DNA from: Cherax quadricarinatus
Lineage: Eukaryota; Arthropoda; Malacostraca; Decapoda; Parastacidae
NCBI RefSeq assembly: GCF_038502225.1
Contig: NC_091292.1
Location: forward strand, 45,217,655 to 45,281,654
DNA: 64,000 bases
Reading direction: 5' to 3'
Positions within the stretch are counted from its first letter, which is position 1. Each line of letters begins with the position of its first letter. The notes under the pieces are model-generated. The model was not told where the DNA came from, ran no database searches, and was given only the letters and a program-made list of their open reading frames with translations. Position numbers and translations under genes: made by a program. Positions 23,401 to 34,330 of this stretch are shown here, piece by piece.

Positions 23401-25313
23401 CTGGGGCCCAGTCCCAAAATTACTGGGGTCCTGTACCCCGGTTACTTGGGCCCAGTACCCTGGTTACTGGGGTCCAGTTCCATGGCTACAACGGTCCAAT
23501 ACCCTGGTTACTGGGGTCCAGTACCCCGGTTCCTGGGGTCCCGCGCCCCGGTTACTGGGGTCCAGTACCCTGGTTACTGGGGTTCAGTTCCCCGGTTACT
23601 GGGGTCCAGTACCCCAGTTACTGGGCCCAGTACCTCGGTTACTGGGGTGCAGTACGCTGGTTACTGGGGTCCAATACCCCGGTTACAGGTTTCCAGTACC
23701 CCGGTTACTGGGTTCCAGTACCCCGATTACTGGGTCCACAACCCCGTTACTGGGGTCCAGTACCCTGGCTCCTGGGGTCCAGTACCCCGGTTACTGGGGT
23801 ACATTACCCCTGTGTCTGGGGTCCAGTACTCCGGTTATTGGTGTCCAGTTCCCCGGTTACTGGGACTCAGTACCCCGGTTACTAGGGTCCAGTACCCCGG
23901 TTACTGGGGTCCAGTGCCCCAATTACTGGGTTCCATTGTCCCAGTTACTGGGGTCCAGTGCCTCGCTTACTGGGGTTCACTTCCCCGGTTTCTGGGGTCT
24001 AGTGCCCCGGTTACTGGCGTCCAGTGCCCCGGTTACTGGAGTCCAGTGCCCCAGTTACTGGGGTCCATTGCCCCGGTTACTAGGCCCAGTACCGCGGTTA
24101 CTGGGCCCAGTATCCCGGTGACTGGGGCCCAGTACCTCGGTTACTGGGGTCCCGTGCCCTGGTTACTGGGGTCCGTTACCCCAGTTACTGGTGTCCAGTA
24201 TCCCCGTTACTGGGGTCCAGTGCCCCGGTTACTGAGGTTCAGTGCCCCAGTTACTGGAGTCCAGTTCCTTGATTACTGGGGTCCAGTGCCCTGGTTACTG
24301 GGGTCCAGTGCCCCTGTTACTTGGATCCAGTGCCTTGATTACTGGGGTCCAGTGCCCCAGTTACTGGGGTCCAGTTCCAAGTTTACTGTGCTCCAGTACC
24401 CCAGTTACTGGGATCCAGTACCCCAGTTACTGGGGTCCAGTGCCCTGGTTACTGGGATCTAGTACAAAGGTTACTGTGGTCCACTACCCCAGTTACTGGG
24501 GTCCAGTACCAAGGTTACTGTGGTCCACTACCCCGGTTACTGGGGTTCAAGTAACCCAGTTTCTGGGGTCCAGTGCCGCAGTTACTGTTGTCCATTGTCC
24601 CTGTTGCTGAGGTGAAGTGCCCCGGTTATTGGGGTCCAGTACCCCGGTTACTTGGGTCCAGTACCCCGGTTACTGGGGTCCAGTACCCCAGTTACTGGGG
24701 TATAGTTACTGGGATTCTGTACCCTAGTTACTGGGGTCCAGTGCCCCTGTTACTGGGGTCCAGTGCCACAGTTACTGGGGTCCAGTGCCCCTGTTACTAG
24801 GCCCAGTACCGCGGTTCCTGGGCCCAGTACCCTGTTTACTGAGTTCCAGTACCTCTGTTACTGGGGTCCAGTGCCCCGGTTGCTGAGGTCCAGTGCCCTC
24901 GTTACTGGGGTCCAGTGCCTTGATTAATGGGGTCCTGTGCCCCGGTTACTGGGGTCCAGTGCCCCGATTACTGGGATCCAGTGCCTTGATTGCTGGGGTC
25001 CAGTGCCCCAGTTACTGGGGTCCAGTGCCCCAGTTACTGGGTTCCAGTTCCTTGGTTACAGGGTTCCAGTGCCCCTGTTACTGGGATCCAGTTCCTTGAT
25101 TGCTGGGGTCCAGTGCCCCAGTTACTGGGGTCCAGTGCACCGGTTACTGGGTTCCAGTGCCCCGGTTACTGGGGTCCAGTGCCCCAGTTACTGTGGTCCA
25201 GTACCTCGGTTAATGGGTCCAGTACCCCGGTTGCTGTGGTCCAGTAACCCGGTTACTGGGATTCAGTACCCTGGTTACTAGGGTCCAGTGCCCTGGTTAC
25301 TGGGATCCAGTGC

Positions 25314-25318
25314 CCCGG
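25314..25318. repeat. Target-site duplication of E2, left (CCCGG)
   Basis: CCCGG immediately before TGTCATG. The matching copy is at 31,630-31,634. Confidence 0.8.
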
Positions 25319-25630
25319 TGTCATGCCCCTATGGTTAACCTTTCTTTAATATTACATGCGGTTATTTCCTTTAATAGCTAAATTGGAAATGAACGTCCTT
25401 GTATTATTAAGGCTAATTCTTATTAACAATTATAATTATTTATGTAGCATGGCCATGATAAGTTTAATTGGAGGTATAGTAACATGCCTGCCGGTGTATG
25501 GTTAGCCGTGATGTTCGATGGTTATACCCCCCTGCCCCCCCTTTTATGTTCAACTACTCTGAGTGTTGGTGAGTCACGTCACGTGACCAACCTGACCTGT
25601 ATGCTCAAGGTTGAGGAACGAGGAGTGAAG

Positions 25631-25650
25631 TTTTTTTTTTATATTTTATT
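25631..25650 (-). promoter_or_regulatory. Polyadenylation signal and poly(A) tail of the Tx1-like LINE
   Basis: On the minus strand AATAAA (25,645-25,650) is followed within five bases by a run of ten A (25,631-25,640), which marks the 3' end of the retrotransposed copy. Confidence 0.75.
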
Positions 25651-26440
25651 TAAAACATTATAAATTACAAGGTTGTATAAAATATTAAATAACACCACAA
25701 TACAGGATCTGTACAAGATTACTTAGAATCATACCACAAGTGCAGAAGAAAAATTTGAAACCTTATTCAAAATAGAAATAAGTAACAAACACGCAAAATA
25801 CATACATACCATACACTGACACATTATATCAATGATAAAATATCTGACACACACACGAAACTGTTGGGGGGCAGCCCCCCCCATTAAAACCCATCTATAA
25901 ATACATCCACATCATTCGCACACTTAATGATCACAGCAGTGATCAAACATTAGTTTATGTAATTTTTATATAGATATGCAACTGTTTATGAGATTTTACT
26001 TAAAAACAAACTAGCATTTATTCTAACATGACTCCATAACAAAAACAAACATTACAAATTACACGATCACATAAATCATCAACAACTACAAAATTTATAC
26101 AGCATATGTATAATCTTGGAACCTTTTGATCACAGACGAATTACTCACAGCAGATTCCACAGAATGGTTAAGTATTTATAATAGGAGAAATCCAGACATT
26201 TTTCAAATAATGAATTTGTAATGTGTCTCCTTAAAAGCTTTATGCAGTGAAGGGGAAAAGTCACAACATACTCACATTGAAATATTCATTACTACAAAAT
26301 AACTGGACATAACTAATTATTATATCATTACAGCTAATCAAGTTTACCGAACAACTATTGCACCGTACGTCACACCTTTACTTATCAAAAGCATCACTCA
26401 CGCCCACGCATACCTCAAGAAGCCAGCCTCATTATACCCC
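25641..26440 (-). other. 3' UTR of the Tx1-like LINE
   Basis: AT-rich, no coding recognised, between the end of ORF2 and the poly(A). Confidence 0.6.
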
Positions 26441-29400
26441 TTAAGATTGCAACGCCCATAAGTCCCTGACACAGAAGCTACGATATCCCTCCGAAAAGGT
26501 TAAATGCCACCTGCTCCCAGTCATGTACTTATTCCTCCATTGCGTCCCATAAAATATCGCTGCCAGTGCCCTGATTCTCTCCCTTACTGACACATGTCTG
26601 TAAACCCATGACGTATACACAAAGTCCGTGACTAGATAACCCATTGCGTTCTGTACCGGCAACCCCACCCCCCCACATCTAAACTTAACGCTCTTAAAAC
26701 GGTAATCCCACCTCCACCCACCATATGTAAAACCCTACTAAACCACTCCCTCACTTGTTCCAACCTCGCACAAAAAATACTGCATGAAAGACAGTGTCAA
26801 TGTTCCCACACACACAACACTCCCCACCCTCCTGCACACGCCTATTTGCCAACACTTCTCCAGACGGTAATATATTGTGGAGAAATTTAAACATTATCTC
26901 CCTTACCATTGCCTTCAATCGTAACCCTTTTAAACGGCCCCATATATCACTCCACGCATACATCGGATATATACCTTCCACCTTAACAACCACCTCCCTA
27001 CCACCCACCTGAGCCAGTCTTCCTATCTTGACCCTGCGTGGGTCCCGTGCATAAATTAATAACCTCAACATTCCCTCACAAATCTGGACATCTCTACCCC
27101 TCATCCAACGCTCCAAATCCCTTCGAATCCATGCCAAACCTGTGCCTGCAACCCTACCCTCCCTCAAATAACTGTGTTTAACATACATGCCCAACATCCT
27201 TTGATGCAACACCATTAACCCCAGCCCTCCCCGGCATGCCGGAAGACACACAACATCTCTCGATAACCAGTCACATCCCGAACCCCAAATACATCGATAT
27301 ACACGCTTCAACAGATGCTTCTCATCGCACGGATTTAATAGATATATACCTACCACATGCCACAGCTTACCATACAAAAGCACATTCACCACAATAGCAC
27401 GCTGATGTAACGTCAGTCCTCCTGTACGCAATCCTGCCAATCTACCCAGAACCCTATCCACAGCTTCTCTCGAATTCACCTCCCTCGCCTCCTGAAGGTT
27501 TCCCATATGAACAACCCCACACACCTTAATTTGACACACCAGGGGCCAGCCTTCTTCCTGTCCTAGAGCCCCACCCACGCCATCCCCCACCCTCATAAGC
27601 ATAGACTTTTCCCTGTTAACCGTCATCCCTGTTGCCCTTCCGAAATGTTCCACTAATTCACCCACCTTTCGTAAGTCTTGTGACCTCTTAAATAGAACCG
27701 TGGTATCATCCACATAACCCACGATCCCTGGTTCTACCGCCACTTCATCTCTCTTCACTCTCTCCCTCACACTCCATCGCACAGCCCTATAGAACGGATC
27801 CTGAATTAACGTGAAGAGAAGCTGCGACACAGGGCACCCTTGCCTCAAGCCCCTTTCCATCCTAACTAGTTTTCCTAGCCTACCATTTACCTGCGCCCGT
27901 ACCATAGCCTGCTCATACAACACCTTTGCCCAACTGACGATTTCCCTCCCAAACCCTTGCCACAGCATTAACTTCCACAGTGCCTCATGCTCCACAAAGT
28001 CATATGCCGCATGCCAATCCAGTGCTAATACCCCACCTTTATTTCCCCCTCCCACTTTCGTCTATAAACCTACGAATGATCCCTTGCCCCACACACATTG
28101 ATTGCCCAGGCACACCATATTGACCCTCATCCAAAACTTTGCCAAGAACCCTTTTCATCCTATTCCCTAACATTTTAGCAAAGATCTTGTAATCACCACA
28201 CATTAAAGATATCGATCGATAATCATGTACGTAATCACAAGACTTCTTTTTCGGAACCATGACCACCACACCCGTACGTTGCTGTTCCCCCAATCTACCT
28301 TTGGTTTTCATAGCATTAAATAAAACCACTAAAAATTCACGCAAACATTCCCAGTTTTCCTTATAAAAATCACAAGGAATACCATCAATCCCCGGCGATT
28401 TTCCCACACTCATACTCTCCACTGCCAATCTTAATCTCCTCCTCGCTTATAGGTCCACTCAGATTCAACCGATCCTTATGCTCGAGATTACAACATACCC
28501 ATTTGCCCATTTCCCCTAGCACCTCATTATTAACCCCCATGCATCTCGTACCATGCATCCACATAGCAACCCATACCCTCTGTTTACATGAGCACCTGCC
28601 CCTGACGATACCCCTCCAATTGCTCCTGGACACTTAAGCTCATTAATTCCGTCACCCTGCGACGTTTTCCCTGCTCTCTCAAGACATATGCCAAAGGACA
28701 GTCGCCCCATAAAACCTCATCTAATCCTCTCGCGATTCGTGCTGCATCAAATTCACGATTTTGAATGTCCCTAATCAATTGTTTTAAACCCTAAATCTCA
28801 GCCACTGGATACCCCCCCCCTCCCATATAGCATTCCTGCAGTTGACCTCCAAGGTAATGTAAAACACCATATTGAAATCTCCGCTCTTCCTGTCCGCGCT
28901 TCTGATAAAAATCCCTCACCTTTTCCTTACCGACCGTGTCCCACCACTCAAGGACGTCTACCCCCACCCTACAGTCTACCCACCATCTCCTCCAAGCACT
29001 TTCAAAAGATTCTCTCCCACCCCCTTTGTGCAATAACCCAACATTCAACTTCCAATAATCCCTGAAATGCTTTGGCAATCCCTCCCAATCCAAGTCCACC
29101 AGAACCCCTCTATGATCAGAGAAGCTCACATTCAGTGCACTAACACTGCTTACCCTCACACCCCGAGAAACATAGATTCGATCCAGCCTCGCCGCATAAT
29201 CACGCCTAATGAACGTATGCATGACCCCACCCACCTCCTCCCCTCCCACATCCACTACATTCACACCTCGCAACAGATCCCCTAAATACCCCGAGATAAA
29301 ACCCCTTCCTCTAGGTTCTACGTCCTTACATCGAACAATACAGTTCCAATCACCTAGAATCGTTACGACTGGCAGTGATCTTAAATGGTAAACAAGGACG

Positions 29401-29732
29401 TCCCTAAAGAACTTATTTTTGACGCCCATGTCTCCTTCCGCAGGCCCATACACCCCTGTGAAACCCACTTGTACCCCACCCCATGCGCCATCCACCTGGA
29501 CCACCCGCCCCTCCTCCCCTACCTCAAATCTTTGCAGAGAAAACGGGCTAGCTTCTTCAATTAACAATGCCACACCACCTTTCAGTCGTGCAGAGCAACC
29601 CATGTACACATCGTATCCATCAATCATTAACTCTCCCAGTGATTTGTAATTGTGTTCTTGCAGGAACACAACGTCAGGTACATATCTCTTTAAAAACACC
29701 TGCAGTCTTTTACATTTGTCTACTGACTTCAA
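26441..29732 (-). pseudogene. Tx1/L1-like ORF2 (endonuclease and reverse transcriptase)
   Basis: Endonuclease (29,732-28,791): VVFLQEHNYKSL, VTILGDWNCI, ARLDRIYVSRG and VSFSDHRGVLVDL hold the expected E, N, D and SDH residues. The linker 28,778-28,430 is in three frames. RT (28,428-26,751): SPGIDGIPCDFYKENW, VPKKKSCDYVHDYRSISLM, motif A LALDWHAAYDFVEHEALW, motif B RQGCPVSQLLFTL, motif C VGYVDDTTVL, then a C-terminal region with CCVCGNIDTVFHAVFF. The last part (26,668-26,441) is again out of frame. At least four frameshifts (near 28,790, 28,600, 28,430 and 28,050) break it, although both catalytic centres look unmutated. Confidence 0.88.
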
Positions 29733-29758
29733 CCCATTAATATTTAAAGTAATACACT

Positions 29759-31290
29759 TTAAGGATTCAATGGAGGCTTGCCTTTAGAGACCTTAACACT
29801 CTTAAATCCTTTATGAGCACCCCCACCCCTCCCCCCACACACCCCTGTGCCTTCCCCTTTTACATGCTGAACACACTTTGTTCCACCCGTATCTCTACGG
29901 GTCACATCTTGCCATACTTTTTTCCCAGACCTTTGCCCAGGAGTCAAAACGTCATCACTATCGGTTATCACAGCAGCTCTCTTGCGAGAGCTACGATCTG
30001 CAACCATATCCTCCTCTAGACTATTATCCCTGTGGACATCCACTACTACAACCTGTTGTGCTTCCACACCACACGCGACCTGCACGTTTGGGCCTCCTGC
30101 CCTTGCCTCTACACTCTCATTTTCCAGCCCAGCATGGATCCTCGCAGACGCTGAAACGTCCAACAATTCATTCAGAGCCTCCTGAATGGATGCCTCCATT
30201 ACATCCTGAGCAATTACAGAATCATCCTCGGGCGTCGCCGACACCAGGCCTATGTCCTCTACAACACCAGGTAGGGTCACACACGCAGAAGACAACTCTG
30301 TCTCCCTCTCTACCTCCTCACTCCACGTCTCCCTTGCCAGAGACTCACGCTGCGTTGCCTTAGCGTATGTTTGCTGCTTCGGTACATCATCAGTCCTTGT
30401 ATCAGGTGTTGATCTTCCTCGTCGTGTAGGACATTGCGCCGCGATGTGGTCATATGTCCCACAAAGTCAACACGTACGCCTCTGATCCATGTAGGTAACG
30501 AAGACTTGAGTGCGGAAGTCCTCCATCACCACGTACGATGGTATAGGGTGCTTAAGGGACATTTTAAGGGAAAACGATCCTTCCGGCATATCAACAAGTG
30601 GTCCATCACGCCAATGTCCCAATGTCGCCAAATGTACCGTACCATAACGTCCAAAAACGTTCCTTAAATCACTCTCGTCAGCTTCAAAAGGAACATTACG
30701 CACCTTGATCCAGGTGTAAAACCGTGATACATCATGAAGGTGAACATTAACATCTGGGTTAACCGGCTTAAACACATCCTGGTACCTGGCCACCATATTT
30801 TCCTAAGTACTGCTCTGCTGGAATTTGACGAATAGCATTGAATTGGTTTAGAAAGACACGTAAGCAAACACTATAACATATTTATTAGAAAACGTTTCGG
30901 TTATAGTGCTTGCTTACGTGTCTTTCTAAATCAACTTGTCGGTATTTATTACCAAGGTTTATACCAGCATTGAATTACCATTCAACGACACTCCATAGAG
31001 CTCCTCATTTGCGATGCCATACGTATCTCTTAATATCGCCGTCAGCAAAAGATGGGTATTCTGACTATTGAAAGAGCCATTCACAAGTTCAAGACAGTGT
31101 TGACACGCCTGTGTCTACCTTCCGCCACTGTGAAAGGACTGACAGAAAAACTGCACAGACAACCAGTTGATTCAGGAGCTACTGCACAGCTTGCCCACAT
31201 GGTCCGAGAGCGATGAGGACAATGAAGTGAAGAAGTAGCAGCCAGCGAGAACACTCCTGCTCGTCTCTGGTAACTGGCCAAGGTTGATTA
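29759..31290 (-). pseudogene. Tx1/L1-like ORF1 (RRM-like and CCHC), broken
   Basis: From the 5' side: ILRDTYGIANEELYGVSLNG (near 31,030), then, after removing an inserted foldback (30,845-30,965), LFVKFQQSST, an in-frame TAG, and ENMVARYQDVFK. An RRM-like part follows (FYTWIKVRNVPFEADESDLR, VFGRYGTVHLATLGHW, EDFRTQVFVTYMD). Next is a zinc knuckle C-x-L-C-GTYD-H-IAAQ-C near 30,450, in which the residue after the first Cys is TGA, probably a former CGA. The tail (30,295-29,759) is Ser/Thr/Glu rich and ends in a Gly/Lys-rich basic stretch. The role inferred from the family is RNA binding in the ribonucleoprotein. Confidence 0.72.
30845..30965. repeat. 121-bp foldback insertion with 11-bp target duplication
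   Basis: AGCATTGAATT occurs at 30,834-30,844 and again at 30,966-30,976, flanking 121 bp absent from the surrounding ORF1. The insert has 31-nt inverted arms (30,847-30,877 and 30,900-30,930, one mismatch) around a 22-nt loop, then CAACTTGTCGGTATTTATTA. A related copy is split by the BEL/Pao element (48,028-48,066 and 56,933-57,050). The minus strand contains ACCGAAACGTTTTC, a motif I associate with Penelope-like element ends; that link is an inference. Confidence 0.8.
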
Positions 31291-31629
31291 TCCGGCCTGG
31301 ACATATTCTGTTTTATTCTGACTGCTTCCAATTGGGAAATAAGACTTTATTCTCTAAAGTAATCTCTGTACATATACGTTATATCTAAGATCTCATCCTA
31401 ATCATGTGTCATAGAAGCCTTATATATTTTGGACAATATAGAACAAACAAGCATTCTTAACTTATATACGATAATTCGTATATTATTATTTTTGGCTATT
31501 TGTTGTATTATAAATATACTACATTAAAATTAATTTCCGGAGGATTACTATTATTACCCAAACCTCTCTGATAAAGTTGTTATGCTCTAACCAGAAGGAA
31601 ATAGTGGTTACGACCCTTGGAGTGTAACA

Positions 31630-31634
31630 CCCGG
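31630..31634. repeat. Target-site duplication of E2, right (CCCGG)
   Basis: CCCGG directly after GTAACA, running on into GTTACTGGGG... of the next repeat unit in normal phase. Confidence 0.8.
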
Positions 31635-31938
31635 TTACTGGGGTCCAGTACCAAGGTTACTGTCGTCCAGTACCCCAGTTACTGGGGTCCAGGACCCCAG
31701 TTACTGGGGTCCTGTACCCCGGTTATTGGGGTCCAGTACCCCGGTAACTGGGGTCAAGTACCCCGGTTATTGGGTCCAGTGCCCCAGTTACTGGGGTCTA
31801 GTGACCCGGTTACTGGGGTCCAGTACCCTGGTTACTGGGGTCAAGTACCCCGGTTACAGGGGTCCAGTGCCCTAGTTACTGGGGTCCAGTGCCCCAGTTG
31901 CTGGGGTCCAGTACCCCGGTTACTGGGGTCCAGTACCC
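31630..31938. repeat. 22-bp minisatellite, block 3 (about 14 units)
   Basis: Same unit and orientation as blocks 1, 2 and 4, trapped between E2 and E3. Its last unit ends CCAGTACCC directly against E3. Confidence 0.97.
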
Positions 31939-32225
31939 TATCGTAGGGGTTCTTAAATGGAGATATCGAGGGTTGAAGGTAGACACATTTGTTGGATGGT
32001 AATATATATTGTCAGACTGAGGTGATGAGGAATGGAGCCCAGCCTTGCCGTGTTCTTGTCTGGATGGTCTGCCGCCGAGTGAGAGGGAGGCAGAGGTACG
32101 AGCCTACACATGCGCATCCCGTGACGTCACACAAAGTCACAGGCCTACAAGGGATCTCCTATCTAAAGCACATGGATGATACTAATATGCTATGCTATAT
32201 AACACAGGGATCAGCAACTATGCTG
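31939..32225 (-). repeat. E3 3' LTR (left arm)
   Basis: Starts TATCGTAGGGGTTCTTAAAT directly after the array and ends AGCAACTATGCTG where the match to the right arm stops. The true LTR may run further right, since the right arm is cut there by array sequence. The minus strand has TTATATAGCA, a possible TATA box. Confidence 0.7.
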
Positions 32226-32699
32226 ACAGCTCGGTCATGTTACGTATGTCGTCTCAACATACACTACTATCTATAGGCTGAACAGTCAGGCGGTTCTGGG
32301 CTGATTCTATACAATAACAAATTCATATATAACTTAGAACTAATGGATGGTATCATAATGGATATTACAACATGAGTTTTACGTAATGAGTTACAAACTA
32401 TAAGAACAAATCATTGTACAATATGGATGGAATTGATCGATCAATCTGTATTCAAGCACTCTACGGATTCTGAGGAAGAATAAATATATATATATATGAG
32501 GTGAAATTAACAGCAAAGGCATCTGGTGCACTCAGACTATTACTGTCAAATTCTCAGAATACGGAGGGAACGTGAATACGAAAAAAAAAAAAATTGAAAA
32601 ACTAATCAGTTAATAACAAACAGTTGACAATTTACTTCATCTGGGACATCTAGTTATAAAGACTATGTACATTTAAACCCAATTCTGCGAGGGTGAGGT
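32226..32699. other. E3 region downstream of pol, no coding recognised
   Basis: Contains a short TA run (about 32,483) and a run of A at 32,580. A polypurine tract could not be pinned down. Confidence 0.35.
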
Positions 32700-34078
32700 T
32701 TACATATCTGGAGTATCTACAAAAGATACTTGTGGGTTTCTCATTACTTGTCGAGTACGCAAGGAGTAACGACATTCAGGTTGAGTATCTGACTGAGTAT
32801 CTGAGGTAGAGGGTACAGAGTCAAGAGGATTTTCAGCATCTGTCATATTAGTCTGGGTAGCAATATCCTCAACATCGCATACTAATTTCATATGATCTAA
32901 ATGTGATTCTTTGTACTTACCAGTACTAATTTCTCTAACCTTATACTTATTACCAGAGATATGTTCTACTACTCGATAAGGTCCGACAAACTTTTGATCG
33001 AGCTTAGGCATTTCGGATGTTTTGTTGAAATTTGTCAGCATTACTCTTGAACCTACTTTGACTTTTGATGGCTTAGCACAGCTATTAGTTACTCTAGTAA
33101 ATTCTGCTGTTGATTTATGAAGTGTTTCACGGATTCTTCTAAAAACACTCTGAGCCATGCTGGTACGAGTTGCTACGAAATCATCAGGGTTGTAATTAGG
33201 TTTTGGAGTGGAATATAACAACTCATAGGGTAAACGCTTGTCTACACCATACAATGCATAATGTGGAGTATCACCTATGGAAACATTGTAAGCAGAATTT
33301 ATGGCACATTGAACATCTGGTATGACTTCATCCCAAGTTTCACTATTGGGGTTGATAGTGGCTCTCAGGACATCAAGTACATTTTTTATTGGTTCTTTCG
33401 GCTAACCCATTGCTAGCAGGATGATGAGGAACAATGGCGGATTTAGAGATCTTGTATAAAGTACACAAATTTTCAAGAATCTCATTACAGAATTCACCTC
33501 CATTATCTGTTACTAAGGATTTAGGGGTGGTATGCCTGCAGATAATGCGTTCTTTAAACGCTTTAGCTACTGTCTCTGCAGTCTTATCTGCAATAGGAAC
33601 TAACTCACAATATCTGGTGAAATGGTCCACCATAACACACAGATGTTTGTTGCCTTGGAGGGAACATTTAAAATTGGTTAACAAGTCAAGGGCAACTCTT
33701 TCCCACGGTTCGCTAGTGGTTGGGTACACTTGGATTGGGTTAGGACCATTGACATTTCCTTTATGTTGCATACAGACACTACATTTCTTAACATACTCGG
33801 AAATGTCAGTTGCCATACATGGCCAAAAGTATTTCATTCTGGCTTGTTTCACAGAACAACCCATACCAGGGTGTGCAACACCTGGTGCATCATGAACTAG
33901 CTGTAGAGCTACGTTCACTAGTGACTGTGGAATTACTAACTGGTAAACTTGGAGTACCCAACTCGGCTGTTCGATACAGTAATTCTTGACTCATTACAAA
34001 GTCACTAATGGGTGCTGGTGGCTTCACAGTAAGAATAAGATCTTCCTGGAGCAGGAATCGAATCACACCAGACCACAT
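32700..34078 (-). pseudogene. pol: E3 pol: integrase
   Basis: The zinc region (HDAPGVAH ... CSVC) starts near 33,895. The core follows with the acidic triad in context: ERVALDLLTNF, KSLVTDNGGEFCNEIL and SNGLAERTNKK. Then, after a one-base frameshift in an A run near 33,390, come NVLDVLRATINPN, IPDVQCAINSAYN and GDTPHYALYGVDKRLPYE, and the C-terminal fold VGPYRVVEHISGNKYKVRE with HLDHMK. The stop at 32,700 follows a Ser/Thr-rich tail. No chromodomain is visible. A second frameshift near 33,950 separates the upstream linker (PFTVEDVKTAQRTDPMWSGV). The D, D, E residues are present, but the frame is broken. Confidence 0.9.
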
Positions 34079-34142
34079 GGGATCTGTTCTTTGGGCAGTT
34101 TTGACATCCTCGACAGTAAATGGAGGATCTGCAGTAACTACA

Positions 34143-34330
34143 CTAACGTGTCACGATAAAGCATCAGCGACTACATTCGACTTGCCAGGTAAATGTTCAA
34201 AAGTGGGATTGAACTCTTGGATAGTCGAGGTCCATCTGGCTAACCTTCCAGTAGGCTGTTTGTTCTGGAATAAAGGTATCAGTTCTTTCTTACTGGAGGA
34301 ATGAACAAACTCGGTGGAGTGGATGACTCC
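34143..34330 (-). pseudogene. pol: E3 pol: end of RNase H
   Basis: KKELIPLFQNKQPTGRLARW, then FNPTFEHLPGKSNVVADALS, the conserved end of gypsy RNase H (H-x-PGxxNxxADALSR). The final Arg codon is TGA (34,151-34,153), probably from CGA; the frame continues unbroken into the linker HVSVVTADPPF. Upstream of about 34,330 the similarity stops abruptly, so RT and the start of RNase H are gone. Confidence 0.85.

Larger units (their letters stand above)
18685..25318. repeat. 22-bp minisatellite, block 2 (about 300 units)
   Basis: Continues the array of block 1 in the same orientation, with the same A/G subtypes (CAGTACC, CAGTGCC). It contains a 66-bp local higher-order repeat, a local inversion, and marker variants (CGTTCTCCGG at 19,721; CCATGGCT at 19,988 and 23,480) that recur in block 4. 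Open plus-strand frames of up to 409 codons arise from the stop-free unit. Confidence 0.97.
25631..31290 (-). mobile_element. Tx1/L1-like LINE, near full length
   Basis: Minus-strand element with ORF1 (about 31,290-29,759), ORF2 (29,732-26,441), a 3' UTR of about 800 bp, and a poly(A) tail seen as ten T at 25,631-25,640. Two ORFs, an RRM-plus-CCHC type ORF1, and an ORF2 with endonuclease and RT match the L1/Tx1 group. The 5' boundary is not resolved; it lies at or beyond 31,281 because ORF1 protein continues to there. Several frameshifts and stops make it inactive. Confidence 0.83.
25319..31629. mobile_element. E2: LTR sequence (probable solo LTR) carrying a Tx1-like LINE
   Basis: The left end reads TGTCATGCCCC and the right end GGAGTGTAACA, so the insert starts TG and ends CA and is flanked by CCCGG on both sides, the signature of LTR-element integration. 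No gag or pol of an LTR element is present. Outside the nested LINE only about 310 bp (left) and roughly 330 bp (right) remain, which fits a solo LTR of about 640 bp split by the LINE. The family is unknown; the ends do not match the LTRs of E1 or E3. Confidence 0.65.

Noticed and set aside
31989..32276. 95-codon plus frame shared with 38,550-38,831
   Set aside because: It lies in the E3 LTR arms, antisense to the element, and has no domain.
33434..33895. 153-codon plus frame
   Set aside because: Antisense of the E3 integrase.
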